This document shows positions 1 to 10,306 of a DNA stretch of 64,000 nt, piece after piece; position 1 is the stretch's first letter, and the number at the start of each line of letters is the position of its first letter. The notes below the pieces were generated by a model that worked only from the letters and a program-made list of their open reading frames with translations, did no database searches and was not told where the DNA came from. The position numbers were made by a program, and so were the translations under genes. The DNA is from Pohlia nutans (lineage: Eukaryota > Streptophyta > Bryopsida > Bryales > Mniaceae). The DNA lies in contig CM040089.1 of NCBI GenBank assembly GCA_022496805.1, forward strand, positions 250,501-314,500. The letters are read 5' to 3'.

Positions 1-217
1 TTGCAGTCACACACGCTACATCTGCCTTCTCCTTAGGGTTCAATCCCTCGCCACTCAAACCTCTAACTTTTTTGAAGTACTCTGGGGTTTGTTCCCTATA
101 CAAAGCCAGATCTTGTATCAACTCTTGGATATCCAAAGGTGTGTAAACCTTGGGTTTTTTCTCCCGATTCTTTTCAGCATTTCTACCGCTAACAGTTAGT
201 GCACTTGAGCCCTCCAT
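1..217 (-). CDS. partial unknown protein, N-terminal exon running off the left edge
   Basis: An open frame on the minus strand starts with ATG at 217 and stays open for 72 codons to the window edge. The product begins MEGSSALTVSGRNAEKN and continues with a charged stretch and a segment reading YTPLDIQELIQDLALYREQ, which looks helical. I do not recognise the family. It could be the first coding exon of a gene to the left, or a downstream exon of the same minus-strand gene as the ORF at 479-967. The region between the two (218-478) has no clear coding frame. The call rests only on an open frame with protein-like composition. Confidence 0.35.
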   Translation of the reverse strand, partial: MEGSSALTVSGRNAEKNREKKPKVYTPLDIQELIQDLALYREQTPEYFKKVRGLSGEGLNPKEKADVACVTA

Positions 218-478
218 CCTAGGATAAACTGAAGAAAAGAACTACAAACCTCAGACACCAACAGACATAGAAGCAACGGCTATAAGATAGCCTGGAAGAA
301 TGCACAAGGCTGTCAATGCAACACCAGTGCGTTGGTTGAGACCGGACTCGCGCATCCAGCAAAGAGAGAGTGGCAAGGGAACCCATCCGTCCAAAGCAGA
401 GAGAGATGACCCAAGCGGTGGGAAACGAGATTTCAAAATTCCGTGAAAATCGTGGCGCCCTCATCTGTTCAATGTCGC

Positions 479-967
479 TCAAAGCAGTAAAATAAAGCAC
501 TCCTCAAAGTGGCGCGTTTGGCTCCTACTAGTGTATCTGGACCCAACAGTGGATGCAGCCTTACCTTTGGTAGTGACTTTCTTCGATGCAACCTCCGTGA
601 CACTGTTGTCAGCCTTCGTTGACGCCTTCTTCTTCGATGTAGCCTTCTCCTTCGTTGGCGCCTTCTTCTTTGACTTTTGTGCATCCTCAGCTGCAGTCTC
701 ATCAGCATCAGCATCCTCATCCTCATCTTCGTCCTCATTAGAGAGCTCGACCGTAGCTGTCAACGATTTCTTGAGCTTAGCCTCCGAATCTGGTACAAAA
801 CTCTTGGGGCATTCGATGTACCAGCAGCATTCCATGAGGTGGTCTCTGCTGAAGTTCCTCTTCTGCGTCTTTGAGAAGATGTAGGTCGGTGAGGAAGAAT
901 CGCACCATCCCTGTACACAAGGTGGTAACTTCGGAATTGCCCCTTCTTTGAGGAGTACTTGCATCAT
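479..967 (-). CDS. unknown protein with an acidic then lysine-rich tail
   Basis: An open frame of about 162 codons starts at the first in-frame ATG (967), and the frame is open a little further upstream. The first 70 residues look globular, with several cysteines and aromatic residues (SPTYIFSKTQKRNFSRDH, then ECCWYIECPKSF). An Asp/Glu run follows (about residues 78-95), then a Lys/Ala/Thr-rich stretch with repeated KKK and TSKKK. Such tails are common in plant nuclear proteins, but they also arise in low-complexity DNA. The C-terminal 20 residues are probably not native, so the exon may end in a splice site near 540. I do not recognise a family. It may belong to a transposon gene; no neighbour clarifies this. 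Confidence 0.35.
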   Translation of the reverse strand: MMQVLLKEGAIPKLPPCVQGWCDSSSPTYIFSKTQKRNFSRDHLMECCWYIECPKSFVPDSEAKLKKSLTATVELSNEDEDEDEDADADETAAEDAQKSKKKAPTKEKATSKKKASTKADNSVTEVASKKVTTKGKAASTVGSRYTSRSQTRHFEECFILLL

Positions 968-1189
968 GTACCTATACAATGACAATCATTTGTTACCACC
1001 ACATCCATGCATTACTCATGATAATGCATCGCCAAGACTGCCCTTACTCGCATCACTTAGCAGTGGCGTCAACCCTCGAGAACTCAGTGGTGTCAATCCC
1101 CGTGAACCTCGTGGCAGTAATGTGAATACCATGAAACATTCAGACCCTAATGCAAACATAGGGGTTTCCTTGCCCACGCCTCACAACGC

Positions 1190-2130
1190 GTTTCACACCA
1201 CAACCCGTACTCGTACCACTGGTCGTCACTGGCGTCACTGCACCCATTACCCAGATCACGCAGCAGTGCCCCATTATTCGTCACCACTACGTGTAACCAT
1301 TACTCGCATTGGTCACTACACTGCCCTATTACACGCGCCACTCACCACTACCCCATTACTGGCGTCACTGCGCCCATTACCCTAAAACCACGCAGTACTG
1401 CCTATTACTCGCACTGCCCATTACTCATCAGCAATCGCCCATTACTCGCCACCAAGCCGAGACAGACCACTACACTACCCATTACTCGCACCACGCACCA
1501 CGCACCGCTACTCCCCCACTACTCGCAACACTGCCCATTATTCGCCCACTGCTAGTCACTACCCCATTACTCGCAACACAACTCGTCGCTGCCCCATTAC
1601 TCGCACCAGTACTAGTCACTGGCCATTACTCGAACCACGCAGTACATCTCCCATTACTCGCACCACGCACCACTGTCCATTACTCGCCCACTGCTCGTCA
1701 CTGCGCAGAACTGCCCATTACTCACACCAGTACCCGCTCCCTAAATACCGCCCATTACTCGCCCACTACTCGTCACTGGGCATTACACTGCCCAGTACTC
1801 GAACCACTACTCGCACCAGCAGTCGCACCACTGCCCATTACTCGCCCAGTACTTGTCACTTTCCCATTACTCCCCCACTACTCGTCACTACCCCATTACT
1901 CGCACCAGTACTGGCCACTGCCGTAAACTCAAAGCACGCACCACTACTCGTCACCATTACGCACCACTACTCACCACACTGCCCATTACTCGCCTCACTA
2001 CGCGTCACCATTACTCGCACGACTACTCGTCACTGCCCATTACACGCACCATTACACTGCCCAATGCTCGTACCAAACACTACAGTCTTTTACTCGCACC
2101 AAGCACCACTGCCCATTACTCCGATTTCTT
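1190..2130. repeat. degenerate short-unit satellite built on CCCATTACTCG
   Basis: About 0.9 kb consists of variants of a roughly 11-20 bp unit: CCCATTACTCG followed by CACCA, CCACTA or TCACTG. Unit length varies, as expected for an old minisatellite. Long open frames here (rich in His, Thr, Pro and Leu) are artefacts of the repeat. It ends just upstream of the gypsy pol remnant and replaces the gag, protease and 5' LTR that should lie there. Confidence 0.8.
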
Positions 2131-2281
2131 GCATATCACACAATCTAATGAGGGACGAAACCAAGTGTCGGACCCGACCCCTGATGCCTAATCGGCCTTT
2201 GTGCTACGCAAATCGCACCACCCACAGACTCTGCTCAAGGACGCGAACAAGTGAGCATCCTAAACGCTCGCCGAATTTCTA

Positions 2282-3741
2282 TTCAAGAAGTTCATAGATA
2301 TCTTTGCCTTCTCTTACGAAGATTTGCGAGGCATACCGGAACACATAGCGACTTATCGAATCGAGCTCGACCCAACCATTACCCCCAGCCACCAGGCAGG
2401 CTACCGCATGAACCCAAACTATGCGCAAGCCGTCAAGGACGACTTAGAACGGCTCTTAAAGGCAGGGTTTATAGCGCTAGTCGACCAGGCTACATGGCTA
2501 TCACCAATAGTCGTGGTTCCCAAAAGGAATGGGAAACTCCGGATATGTGTTGATTTCCGTCGACTTAATGCGGCAACCAAGAAAGACCCGTATCCCCTCC
2601 CGTTCACGGACGAGGTACTCGACGCAGTCATAGGCTATGAAGCCTATTCCTTCATCGATTGCTTCTCAAGCTACCACCAGGTACTGATCCACCCGACCGA
2701 CCGACCTAAAACAGCTTTCATTACCGAATGGGGCACGTATGTATGGGTTGTTATGCCGTTTGGATTGAAGAACGCCCCGCCTACCTACCAGCGCATCGTC
2801 AACCAGATCTTCAAAGACTACCTGGGCGACTTCATGAAGCTGTTCCTAGACGATTTCAGTGTCTATAGCGACATCGACTTCCACCTACCGAAACTAGTCT
2901 TCGACCGATGTCGACAGTACGGGGTAAGCCTCAACCCAGAAAAATGTATCTTCTATGTTCCTTCTGGTGTGATTTTAGGCTACATTGTCGGTCGAGAAGG
3001 CAAGTTTCCAGATCCAAAGAAGATCCAGGCCCTAGTCAACATGCCAACCCCGAAAGACGTCAAAGCCATACAGACGTTCAACAGACTAACCCAGTTCAAC
3101 CGATGCATCATCAAAAATTATGCTTCCATTATGGAGCCCATCACCAAGCTGACCAGGAAAGGCGAACCGTTCGACTGGACGCCGGCTTGCGAGGGAGCTT
3201 ATCAGATCATCAAGGATCGATACCAGACTGCACCAATTCTGATTGGAGTCGACTGGTCCCTGGACTTCCACATACACATAGACGCATCCGACATAGCAGT
3301 CGGGGCGATGCTGGCGCAGAACCCGACCGGCAACATCGACCAACCGATAGCCTACGCTTCCCGACTACTCAACAAACCGGAGATGAACTATACAACAACC
3401 GAGAAGGAAGCCCTGGCAATGGTTTACACCATCAACAAATTCCGACATTACCTCCTCGGTAACAAATTCGTCTTCTACGTCGACCACCTAGCACTCTAGT
3501 ACCTGATTAACAAACCACAGGTATCGGGTCGACTGGCACGCTGGCTACTACTCTTTCTTGAATTTAACTTTACCGTGGTTTACAAACCAGGAAAAACGCA
3601 TGGAGTAGCCAACGCATTATCAAGAAATGAGGAAGCAGAGCCAGCCATAGGCATACCCGACCAGGCAATCGACGCGCAGCTGTTTTCTACCGAGCCTGAC
3701 TGGCTACACCCGATAGTCGACTACTTGACTACCGGGACCTT
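2282..3741 (+). pseudogene. Ty3/gypsy pol remnant: reverse transcriptase and RNase H
   Basis: This is the 5' part of a gypsy polyprotein. It shows the fingers/palm entry (RICVDFRRLN), the VMPFGLKNAPPTYQR segment, a catalytic FLDDFSVYSD box (the usual YxDD read as FLDD), the thumb, and the RNase H start (HIHIDASDIAVGAMLAQN) with TEKEALAMVY. Frame +2 is open from about 2282 but has an in-frame TAG at 3497-3499, after which the same frame continues (GKTHGVANALSRNEE). Gag, protease and the 5' LTR are not visible; satellite DNA precedes it. At 3741 the frame is broken by a 20.9-kb insertion. The same codon phase resumes at 24647 with ACCTT duplicated, so this and the integrase segment were one ORF. 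The copy is dead: two stops plus the insertion. Confidence 0.93.
3737..3741. other. target-site duplication ACCTT (left copy)
   Basis: ACCTT at 3737-3741 is repeated at 24647-24651. Between them lies DNA starting TGGTAGCTCC and ending GGTTAACA, i.e. TG...CA termini in reverse orientation. A 5-bp duplication is normal for LTR-element integration. Collapsing the two copies restores the gypsy reading frame. Confidence 0.85.
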
Positions 3742-3849
3742 TGGTAGCTCCTCCTTGTGAATAACTACTCGGTAATCACTACCGGAGGATATATTAGCTA
3801 CCGAGGAGAATAAGTAAAGCGGAATTCAGTATGACAACACTAGAGCTAA
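3742..3849 (-). mobile_element. 3' part of a solo LTR, reverse orientation, split by the giant element
   Basis: Read on the minus strand, this piece ends GGAGGAGCTACCA and matches the last part of the intact solo LTR at 18584-18997. The first part of the same LTR lies at 24349-24646. The two pieces are therefore one solo LTR, inserted into gypsy pol, that was later split by the 20.5-kb inverted-repeat element. Confidence 0.75.
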
Positions 3850-4835
3850 CAAAGCCATATTCGTTAAATTGGGACTATTCCAGAGACTTGGGACTTTTTT
3901 AACCCCTCGTAGTTGCCATATCCAAGTACTGTGAATTGTGATAACTTGGAGTCTAATTTTCCACTACGATGTCGCTAATTACAGTTGCACGTGAACTTCC
4001 GTCAGGAAGCTTGGATCCCTTAATTGTCCCCCGAGATACCAACTACGCATTTCAATTACTTCGGGCTTTTTGTCAAGTGGGCAAAATCCAACAATCCAGC
4101 TAAGGATGCTCGAACAGCTGCATGATGTCTTTGGTCGCTCTCTTTCATTGTGCACCTTCATTGAATGATTTATACTTTATTCGTACTATGTTTAGTAACA
4201 CTTGATACTCGTGGCACGACAATCTTGGATTGCAATATGTAACAGCGTTCACGGTCACCTACGTTGTGCATTAGGATATACGTGATTACGACTTTGATTC
4301 ATGTACAATAATAAATTAACCTACAGAGTGGTTGAGGGTACACTATACACAGCTAATGTCTACTTTAGGCGGCATATCTGCTCCAAATTAAATCCACCAT
4401 TTTTGCGAAATTTTAGTGCTGATTCTTGTATTCCATTCCCATTTTCACTTCATATACAATCATTGTATAATTATATTGTCTACCTTCCGTGATACATTCG
4501 TCTTTGCCTTATATTGGCTGGTCACAAATCATTCAAACCTATACAGTGTTTAAACCTAGCATATAAATGTGATTTGAGCACAACACTTCATAAAATTTAG
4601 AGGCTTCTAGGTGATATTATGAACACTTTGAAATTCCATTGTAGCCTTTCTACTACAGGTCCTCCTGCCAGAAAATGTAATCCGTGCCTCCCCTCTTCAT
4701 TACAATTTTCGTCCGGTTTAGGAGATCCTACTATGCGAATCATTCCAACACCACAACACCGTACAGGACAGAATAAAACATACATCCTCTTCATGTGTAC
4801 ATGGTTTCTATACCCAACTACCATGGCATGAAGTA
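3850..4835. repeat. left terminal inverted repeat of the giant element
   Basis: The reverse complement aligns with 23243-24348 almost throughout, with scattered substitutions and small indels. Shared landmarks include CGGGGGACAATTAAGGGATC (as the reverse complement), the GACCAGCCAATATAAGGC segment and the block with ATGCCATGGTAGTTGG. Similarity fades just inside 4835. There is no gene; short open frames here are not credible. Confidence 0.85.
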
Positions 4836-5371
4836 ATTCACTAGAGTTAAAAAGAACTCTAGTATTACGTTGTACTTTTTTGTTCTACAACACTAGTTGC
4901 ACAATAGTTACTAATTGCTTTTTTCTTATACTCGGGGGTTGGGTGGTACTAAACATGTACGAGTACATGTGAGTGCACAATAGTGGTATTACTTTGAACA
5001 TTTAAACCAATGACATTTAAACAGGTAAAACATTTGTATACAAATGTATTTAGACATATAACCTCTCGTATAGAAGGAGATTTTTAGAAGGGGATTCAGG
5101 AACATAATGTACAATGCACCCCTCGAGACGATACACCATTGTCATCACTAAGAACAATGCCCTATCAGACATCAAGTTGCACAATTTCAAGGTCAAAAAA
5201 CATCATATTCAGTGCGCAACGTAAAAAGGAAAATAATGTCATCAAGAGTCGGAATCAAGCAAGAGTATAATTATATTTCAGAACTTCATGTCTTATACAC
5301 ACTGGTCCCAACGTTGGAATGCACTAAGATTGCATCGCCTATACATCCCATATTAGATTGTATTTTAGATG
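4836..5371. other. spacer between the left inverted repeat and the DUF7869-like gene
   Basis: AT-rich non-coding DNA lies downstream of the minus-strand gene and probably includes its 3' UTR. I see no ORF, repeat or RNA gene. Confidence 0.5.
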
Positions 5372-7270
5372 TTACTCACTGTCGGATGAGCTCGCTTCTT
5401 CCGGGGCATTTGGAGTTGCTTGAATGCTATATGCTATTCTAGCCAACGCTTCTAGTATATGCCGTTTTGGAATAGTAATGGCAACACCACGATTTCCTCC
5501 TCTTGGCTTCCACGATGTTAACACAGAAGTTGTGCTGGTCATTTGCTCTTCATACTCTTCGTCTTCCTCCCATTTAAAGTTTGGCAATGTGTCCCAATTC
5601 TCATATGGTGTGCGTTCTTTCCTTCGTCGTACACAAGGCTTATACCATTGTACTTTAATCTTCTTTTGGTTGATATCGCCATACGTTAGTATTGGATCTG
5701 AACGTGCTTCACCGAGCCAAATGGGTGCATTGCTATCGGTTGCAGGACGTACTAACATCAAATACCCTGCATGACAATCTCGACCTACCCGAAACGACTG
5801 TCTAGGACGCAAACTACGTGGTCCTATGTAATGCTCGTCCTCGGCAAATTCGTCACGTAGTACACCGTCAACATCATAGAGTGTCTGAACATCAAACGAT
5901 TGTCTGGTTTGAGGCCAAAATCCCATGCACAAGACGTCCACTGCTTCCATCTCGCTTTGCTCCAGTGCCTCCTTCACTCCACTCCAATATTGCACAAGGG
6001 AAGAATTGTGGCGGGCAAATTCCCCCGTGGCATCTGCTTCACCCACAACCTTCCAATGTTGTATAAAGCCTTTGATGCCTTTCACTATTTCAGCTTGCCT
6101 TTTCATTGGCCGCGGCAACAAAGCACGTGGAATGCCAGTCGGCAATTTCGGCTTCCCTTCTTCATCCTCCTTCCATAACTTAATGCCTTGCTCTGGACGC
6201 CATTGCGGATCAGTGCATCGCAATTTATACTGCATCAGAGGCCATCCTGTACCATCCCTGTAAAATCGAAATTGGCGCCCTTTCGAATGGCCAATAAGGT
6301 CGTCGTCGCTAATAAATCCAATGATGAAAGACTTGAAATCAGGTACCTCTTCAATCAATCCGGGAATGAACGGTTCGTCATCCACTTCCATGTACGATTT
6401 CATCAACAAGGGAATTGTTGGATAATCCTTTTCTGGCAACTTCATGCTCCAACGGCCAAACGACGCATCAACGTCGTCATGGGTGTGGCCAACAACCATA
6501 AAGGACACCTGAATTTCTTCAAAAATGCCCTTCGCAACTAGAAGCGACCAAAAACATTTTATGTGGCGGCTTTTGTTGTCCTTCCAGCAGTTATCTAACT
6601 GAACATGTAATATTGGAGGCAATTTCGTAAACGTGGTCCCTTCTTCGGCGAGTTTGCAAGGTATGGAGCCGATGCATTGCTCTGACCCTACAAGAATAGC
6701 CTCATATAGTTCTGTTGACCCTGCTCCCAAAAACAAATTGCTTGGATTTATGCACTTCGAAGGGTATTCCAGGTCCCTTAGCAACCTTGCAATGGAACCA
6801 ATGGTGTGATTGCTGTCAGCAGGATATAAGTCTAATGAATAGTGCGCATACTTTCTATCCCCATGTCCATGAGCCAACATCCCTGTAACTGAAACTGGAA
6901 GCTTCATAAGTCCATCCACAGCCTTGTTCTTTGCTGCAAAGCAAGGGGAAGTTGTTTTGGAATGATCAACTTTGTCATGCATAATACAAAGTACTTGCGA
7001 TGGTCGATAGCATGCTAACGCTCTACTCAAGTAATAGTGCGCGCGCAAAGCCTCTTGCTCACGTAGGTGTGCTTCAAGCATTTGGGTTGTGTGGTTATAT
7101 CCTGGTGATCCATATGCATGAACATTCCGCATTTTTGTTAGTTGATCACAACAAGAGCACCGAGCAAAACTATCTCCTCTGCGCTTAATTTGGTACTCTG
7201 AAAAGTGTTCTTTCCTCAACTTACTGCATAATGATTGTGATATAACCCTCTTTCCACATTCTTTTTGCAC
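5372..7270 (-). CDS. DUF7869-like transposase-like protein, main 3' exon
   Basis: This is the last exon, 632 codons plus stop. The acceptor (TGTGCAG before GTGCAAAAAG) follows a 108-bp intron and joins in phase 0 to the exon at 7379-8059. The N-terminal part holds a Cys-rich knuckle (FARCSCCDQL) followed by a long His-rich segment. The core has LHVQLDNCWKDNKSRHIK and then SFMVVGHTHDDVDASFGRW, which I recall as hallmarks of the DUF7869 family found in mosses, algae and invertebrates, often in transposon-like contexts. The spaced Asp and His residues fit an RNase H-like fold, but catalysis is inferred. The C-terminal 250 residues look like a DNA/chromatin-binding tail (RRRKERTPYENW, acidic end SSSDSE). 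It lies just inside the left inverted repeat, as expected for the element's transposase. This exon has no internal stop. Confidence 0.75.
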   Translation of the reverse strand: MQKECGKRVISQSLCSKLRKEHFSEYQIKRRGDSFARCSCCDQLTKMRNVHAYGSPGYNHTTQMLEAHLREQEALRAHYYLSRALACYRPSQVLCIMHDKVDHSKTTSPCFAAKNKAVDGLMKLPVSVTGMLAHGHGDRKYAHYSLDLYPADSNHTIGSIARLLRDLEYPSKCINPSNLFLGAGSTELYEAILVGSEQCIGSIPCKLAEEGTTFTKLPPILHVQLDNCWKDNKSRHIKCFWSLLVAKGIFEEIQVSFMVVGHTHDDVDASFGRWSMKLPEKDYPTIPLLMKSYMEVDDEPFIPGLIEEVPDFKSFIIGFISDDDLIGHSKGRQFRFYRDGTGWPLMQYKLRCTDPQWRPEQGIKLWKEDEEGKPKLPTGIPRALLPRPMKRQAEIVKGIKGFIQHWKVVGEADATGEFARHNSSLVQYWSGVKEALEQSEMEAVDVLCMGFWPQTRQSFDVQTLYDVDGVLRDEFAEDEHYIGPRSLRPRQSFRVGRDCHAGYLMLVRPATDSNAPIWLGEARSDPILTYGDINQKKIKVQWYKPCVRRRKERTPYENWDTLPNFKWEEDEEYEEQMTSTTSVLTSWKPRGGNRGVAITIPKRHILEALARIAYSIQATPNAPEEASSSDSE

Positions 7271-7378
7271 CTGCACAATACATGGTAATGTTCAATACAC
7301 CCACTGACTGTATACATCAACCAACCAAACACATCTTCAGCTTTCAAAGTCAGCGCAAACTTTGTTAACTGTTCCTAC

Positions 7379-8059
7379 CTTGTTCACTTCCTCGAGAATA
7401 TGCTTCCACTTTGTACCATTTGGAAGTACTTTCTCAACCACCTTTTTTCCTTTCATTATGCCGCTTGTTTTTGTGTGTGTTCTGTGCGGCATTGCATCTG
7501 CCGTTGACGACAATATCATGGACATTGTCTGTGTGGCCTGTGCAGTGCTACTTGAAATCTTCTTCTTTCCGAGGGTTCCATGATGTTGAGGTCGTCGACC
7601 AGTGGCGGCATAGTCCCGATACCGATAAAAATCAGTCTTCGATACGCCATAAATCAAACGCCATGCATGCATACATACCGTCTTCCCTTCCACAACACAC
7701 ACTCTTTTAGATGTGTTTGGTATGTAGTGAAAGTTTCTATGCACCGCAAGTTTCATACTATCTTTTGACTTCGAGTCAGAGTGATGCATTTCATAACGCA
7801 GGGTCTCCACCATTGCGTGGTTGAATTGACTCAAGCATTGCCGCTTGCAACAAGCAGTTTGTAATGTCTCACGAATTGATTGTTTATGCACGAGACTATC
7901 TTTTCGCGACATTTTACGGGGTTGTGCATGTCGCAATGATGAATATTGACGACTTCCCCTACGATCACCCAATTTGGCTGCTTTTATTTTAATATCTTCG
8001 TTGAATTTGCGTTCATGGTTGTAAAGACTGACTCCTTCGAATAGTGTGAACTTCGTAGA
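7379..8059 (-). CDS. DUF7869-like protein, upstream exon
   Basis: The frame is open from 8059 to the donor at 7379/7378 (AACAAG before GTAGGAAC). It encodes about 227 residues with basic, Cys-containing segments (QTACCKRQCLSQFNHAMVE) and a segment VCMHAWRLIYGVSKTDFYRY that resembles the N-terminal region of DUF7869 proteins, where a helical unit precedes the Cys knuckle. The frame is open further upstream (to about 8200: VKFAKPWQSIDGRSPLGEEF) but is crossed by TAG at 8060-8062. That is either a lesion or a sign that an intron ends there (GTAG immediately before 8059 could be an acceptor). The native start is not here; a better start is the small exon at 10307-10351. Confidence 0.6.
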
Positions 8060-8062
8060 CTA

Positions 8063-8200
8063 CCTGCGAAGGGTGCGAGTTTCCAATGAAGCACCTGCTT
8101 GTAATACTTCACAAACCACAACCCCTACAAATTCCTCTCCTAAAGGTGATCTACCATCAATAGACTGCCACGGTTTTGCAAACTTCACATACGCTGTAGC
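8063..8200 (-). CDS. probable further upstream exon of the DUF7869-like gene
   Basis: This segment is open in the same frame as 7379-8059, separated only by the TAG at 8060-8062. It encodes a compact hydrophobic segment (FVGVVVCEVLQAGASLET) that looks like real protein. The exon boundaries are not settled. It may be one exon with the next, broken by a stop mutation. Confidence 0.4.
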
Positions 8201-8743
8201 TACACACACTCCAGTTGAGTGACTAGTTGTACTTCCTTCTTACACCAATCATCTCTGCAAATACCTTTGCAGCTGGGGATTGGCATATCTTCATCCGGAA
8301 TGTGATACACCTCATCTGCATCTTCTACGTCAAGGTCAACTCCCTGTAAACCACAACGTGTATTGATCATACCTGCATTCATATACGTTGTGTATGCATA
8401 GCAGAGGATACTTCAGTGCTGAACCTATACAAAATTTAGTGCCCATCTAAAAGAACTCAAACCCCTCACTTGTGATTGAACATTGAATAAGAGCTAAATA
8501 CAGATTCAAGATCCACACTTGGTTCAACACTCTTACCACATCACTGTAATCTGAATCACTATCCATCATTGCTCAATTTCGACGTCGTGCCTGCACTTGC
8601 TCAACTTCGATGACGTGCCTACACAACGCAGCCAAAAACACTGTTGATCATGATCTAGTGCCAACACATTTAGTGCCAAAACATTTTGTGCATAATCCCC
8701 ACATTAGCGTATCTTAGATTTTAGGAATGCCTAGAAACACTAA

Positions 8744-8765
8744 CCAGTAGTCAATTGCCCACTGG
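8744..8765. repeat. 22-bp palindrome, copy 1
   Basis: The left half is CCAGTAGTCAA and the right half TTGCCCACTGG. Arms CCAGT and ACTGG pair around a central TCAATTG. It lies in non-coding DNA of tandem copy 1. Confidence 0.85.
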
Positions 8766-8980
8766 CAACCACTTATCCATTGTCCCATCAGTGACACACC
8801 GATTACTTGACTAACAATATGGCGAGCCTTTGATGCCTGGTGTTATAAACCCATCATGTCTCCACTGGGAGATTGTAGAATGCATTTTATCGGCCCCCTT
8901 TTGTGTGCTATCAACATTCTTTGTTTCCTTAGACAAAATCCTACGTGAGACGCTACCAAAATAAGTAGGAAGCGTCCGAC

Positions 8981-9001
8981 CTGTACTCAATTGCCCACTG
9001 G
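8981..9001. repeat. palindrome, copy 2 (damaged left arm)
   Basis: The halves are CTGTACTCAA and TTGCCCACTGG. The left arm is separated from an AAGTAG by GAAGCGTCCGACCTG, as if the arm had been split. It lies at the end of tandem copy 1. Confidence 0.75.
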
Positions 9002-9445
9002 ATCGTGTAGCTGGGGATTGGCATATCTTCATCCGGGTTGTGATACACCTCATCTGCATCTTCTACGTCAAGGTGAACTCCCTGAAAACCACGACGTGAA
9101 TTGATCACAGCTGCATTCATATACGGACTATGCACAGTAGAGGATACTTCCACTGCTAAACCTATACAAAGATAGTGCCCATCTAAAAAAACTCAAGCCC
9201 CTCACTTGTGCTGCCACAATGAATAAGAGCTAAATACAGATTGAAGATCCACACTCAAGTGGTTCATCACTCTTACCACATCACTGTAATCTGAATCACT
9301 ATCCATCATTGCTCAACTTTGACGACGTGCCTGCACAACGCGGCCAAAAAAACCGTTGATCATAATTGAGTACCAACACGTTTAGTGTTGTACATAATCC
9401 CCACATTAGCGTATCTTAGATTTTAGGAATGCTTAGAAACACTAA

Positions 9446-9467
9446 CCAGTAGTCAATTGCCCACTGG
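9446..9467. repeat. 22-bp palindrome, copy 3
   Basis: It is identical to copy 1 (CCAGTAGTCAA then TTGCCCACTGG) and is its counterpart in tandem copy 2. Confidence 0.85.
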
Positions 9468-9714
9468 CAACCACATATCCATTGTCTGATTAGTGACACT
9501 GATTAGTTGACTAATAATATGACGAGCCTTTGATGCCTGGTTTTATAAACCCCTGTCAAGTCTCCACCGGCAGGTTGGAGGATGCATTTCATCGGCCCTC
9601 TTCTGTGTGCTATCAACATTTATTACCTGTTTCCTTCGACAAAATCCTACGTGAGACGCTACCAATTCTGATTCCTACGTGAGACGCTACCAAAACCAGT
9701 AGGAAGCGTCCGAC

Positions 9715-9735
9715 CTGTAGTCAATTGCCCACTGG
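9715..9735. repeat. palindrome, copy 4 (left arm split by ~15 bp)
   Basis: The sequence reads CCAGTAG, then GAAGCGTCCGACCTG, then TAGTCAATTGCCCACTGG. A full palindrome thus seems to be interrupted by 15 bp flanked by a TAG duplication. It is the counterpart of copy 2. Confidence 0.8.
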
Positions 9736-9742
9736 ATCGTGC

Positions 9743-10306
9743 ATATGCATTATTGTTTGCATGAGCACCATAGACAACGACTGTCCACAAATTAATGCCA
9801 AGTTACCACAGACGAAGGATTTCATTGAAGTGGTTTTTATAAAACACCCAACGTGGTCTCCAGCGCAATGGTCCACATACTCAAAAAATGCAACCGGACA
9901 ACTCATACCATTGTGGGCTACTTCCAACCACTCATGTGCCGCGTGGTTTTCTTATCCGAGGCCCGACAACACATACACATTGTGAGATTATGAAGCTACC
10001 ATACCCGAACTCAGCAGACACTCAAAGTCTCCTAGGACTGCCATCGGAATTCTATGCAGTGCCGTCCGCCTCTGTTGATCATACCAATTTTTGCACTGCC
10101 AGTAGTCAATTGACCACTGGCTGCACTGCCCTCGGGATACCCTAACACTACGAATTACCATGTACTCGTAAAATTTTCGTATAGCATTCGTACTCACCAC
10201 CGTAATCATTTCACGTATATACGGTAATTAAAATATCACAACAAATTCCATTTTCTTTCAGCAGTATAAAGATTGAGTATCAAGCGTAAAGAAATGTACG
10301 ACTCAC
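9743..10306 (-). other. intron/exon region of the DUF7869-like gene, structure unresolved
   Basis: On the minus strand there are exon-like open segments (for example IRKFYEYMVIRSV near 10150-10180 and KNWYDQQRRTALHRIPM near 10030-10080) but no clear chain of splice sites. These may be real short exons between the first exon (10307-10351) and 8.2 kb. Confidence 0.3.
10099..10120. repeat. 22-bp palindrome, copy 5
   Basis: The halves are CCAGTAGTCAA and TTGACCACTGG, a nearly perfect palindrome. On the minus strand it lies in an open frame reading QWSIDYW. Confidence 0.85.

Larger units (their letters stand above)
8271..9008. repeat. tandem duplication, copy 1 (~738 bp)
   Basis: This copy is directly followed by a second at 9009-9742. 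Both start AGCTGGGGATTGGCATATC and end in CCCACTGGATCGTG. Each holds an exon-like minus-strand segment (VEDADEVYH, PDEDMPIPS) and two palindrome copies. It lies in the 5' half of the DUF7869-like gene, so an exon was duplicated with it. Copy 1 differs from copy 2 by scattered substitutions and small indels. Confidence 0.85.
9009..9742. repeat. tandem duplication, copy 2 (~734 bp)
   Basis: This is a direct repeat of 8271-9008. The minus-strand exon-like segment reads VHLDVEDADEVYHNPDED, against VDLDVEDADEVYHIPDED in copy 1, so the open frame has survived in both copies. The duplication boundary falls at the outer palindrome, which ends both units. Confidence 0.85.

Noticed and set aside
1309..1926. 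205-codon open frame rich in His, Thr, Pro and Leu
   Set aside because: It lies entirely in the CCCATTACTCG satellite; its composition follows the repeat and stops are simply absent from the unit.
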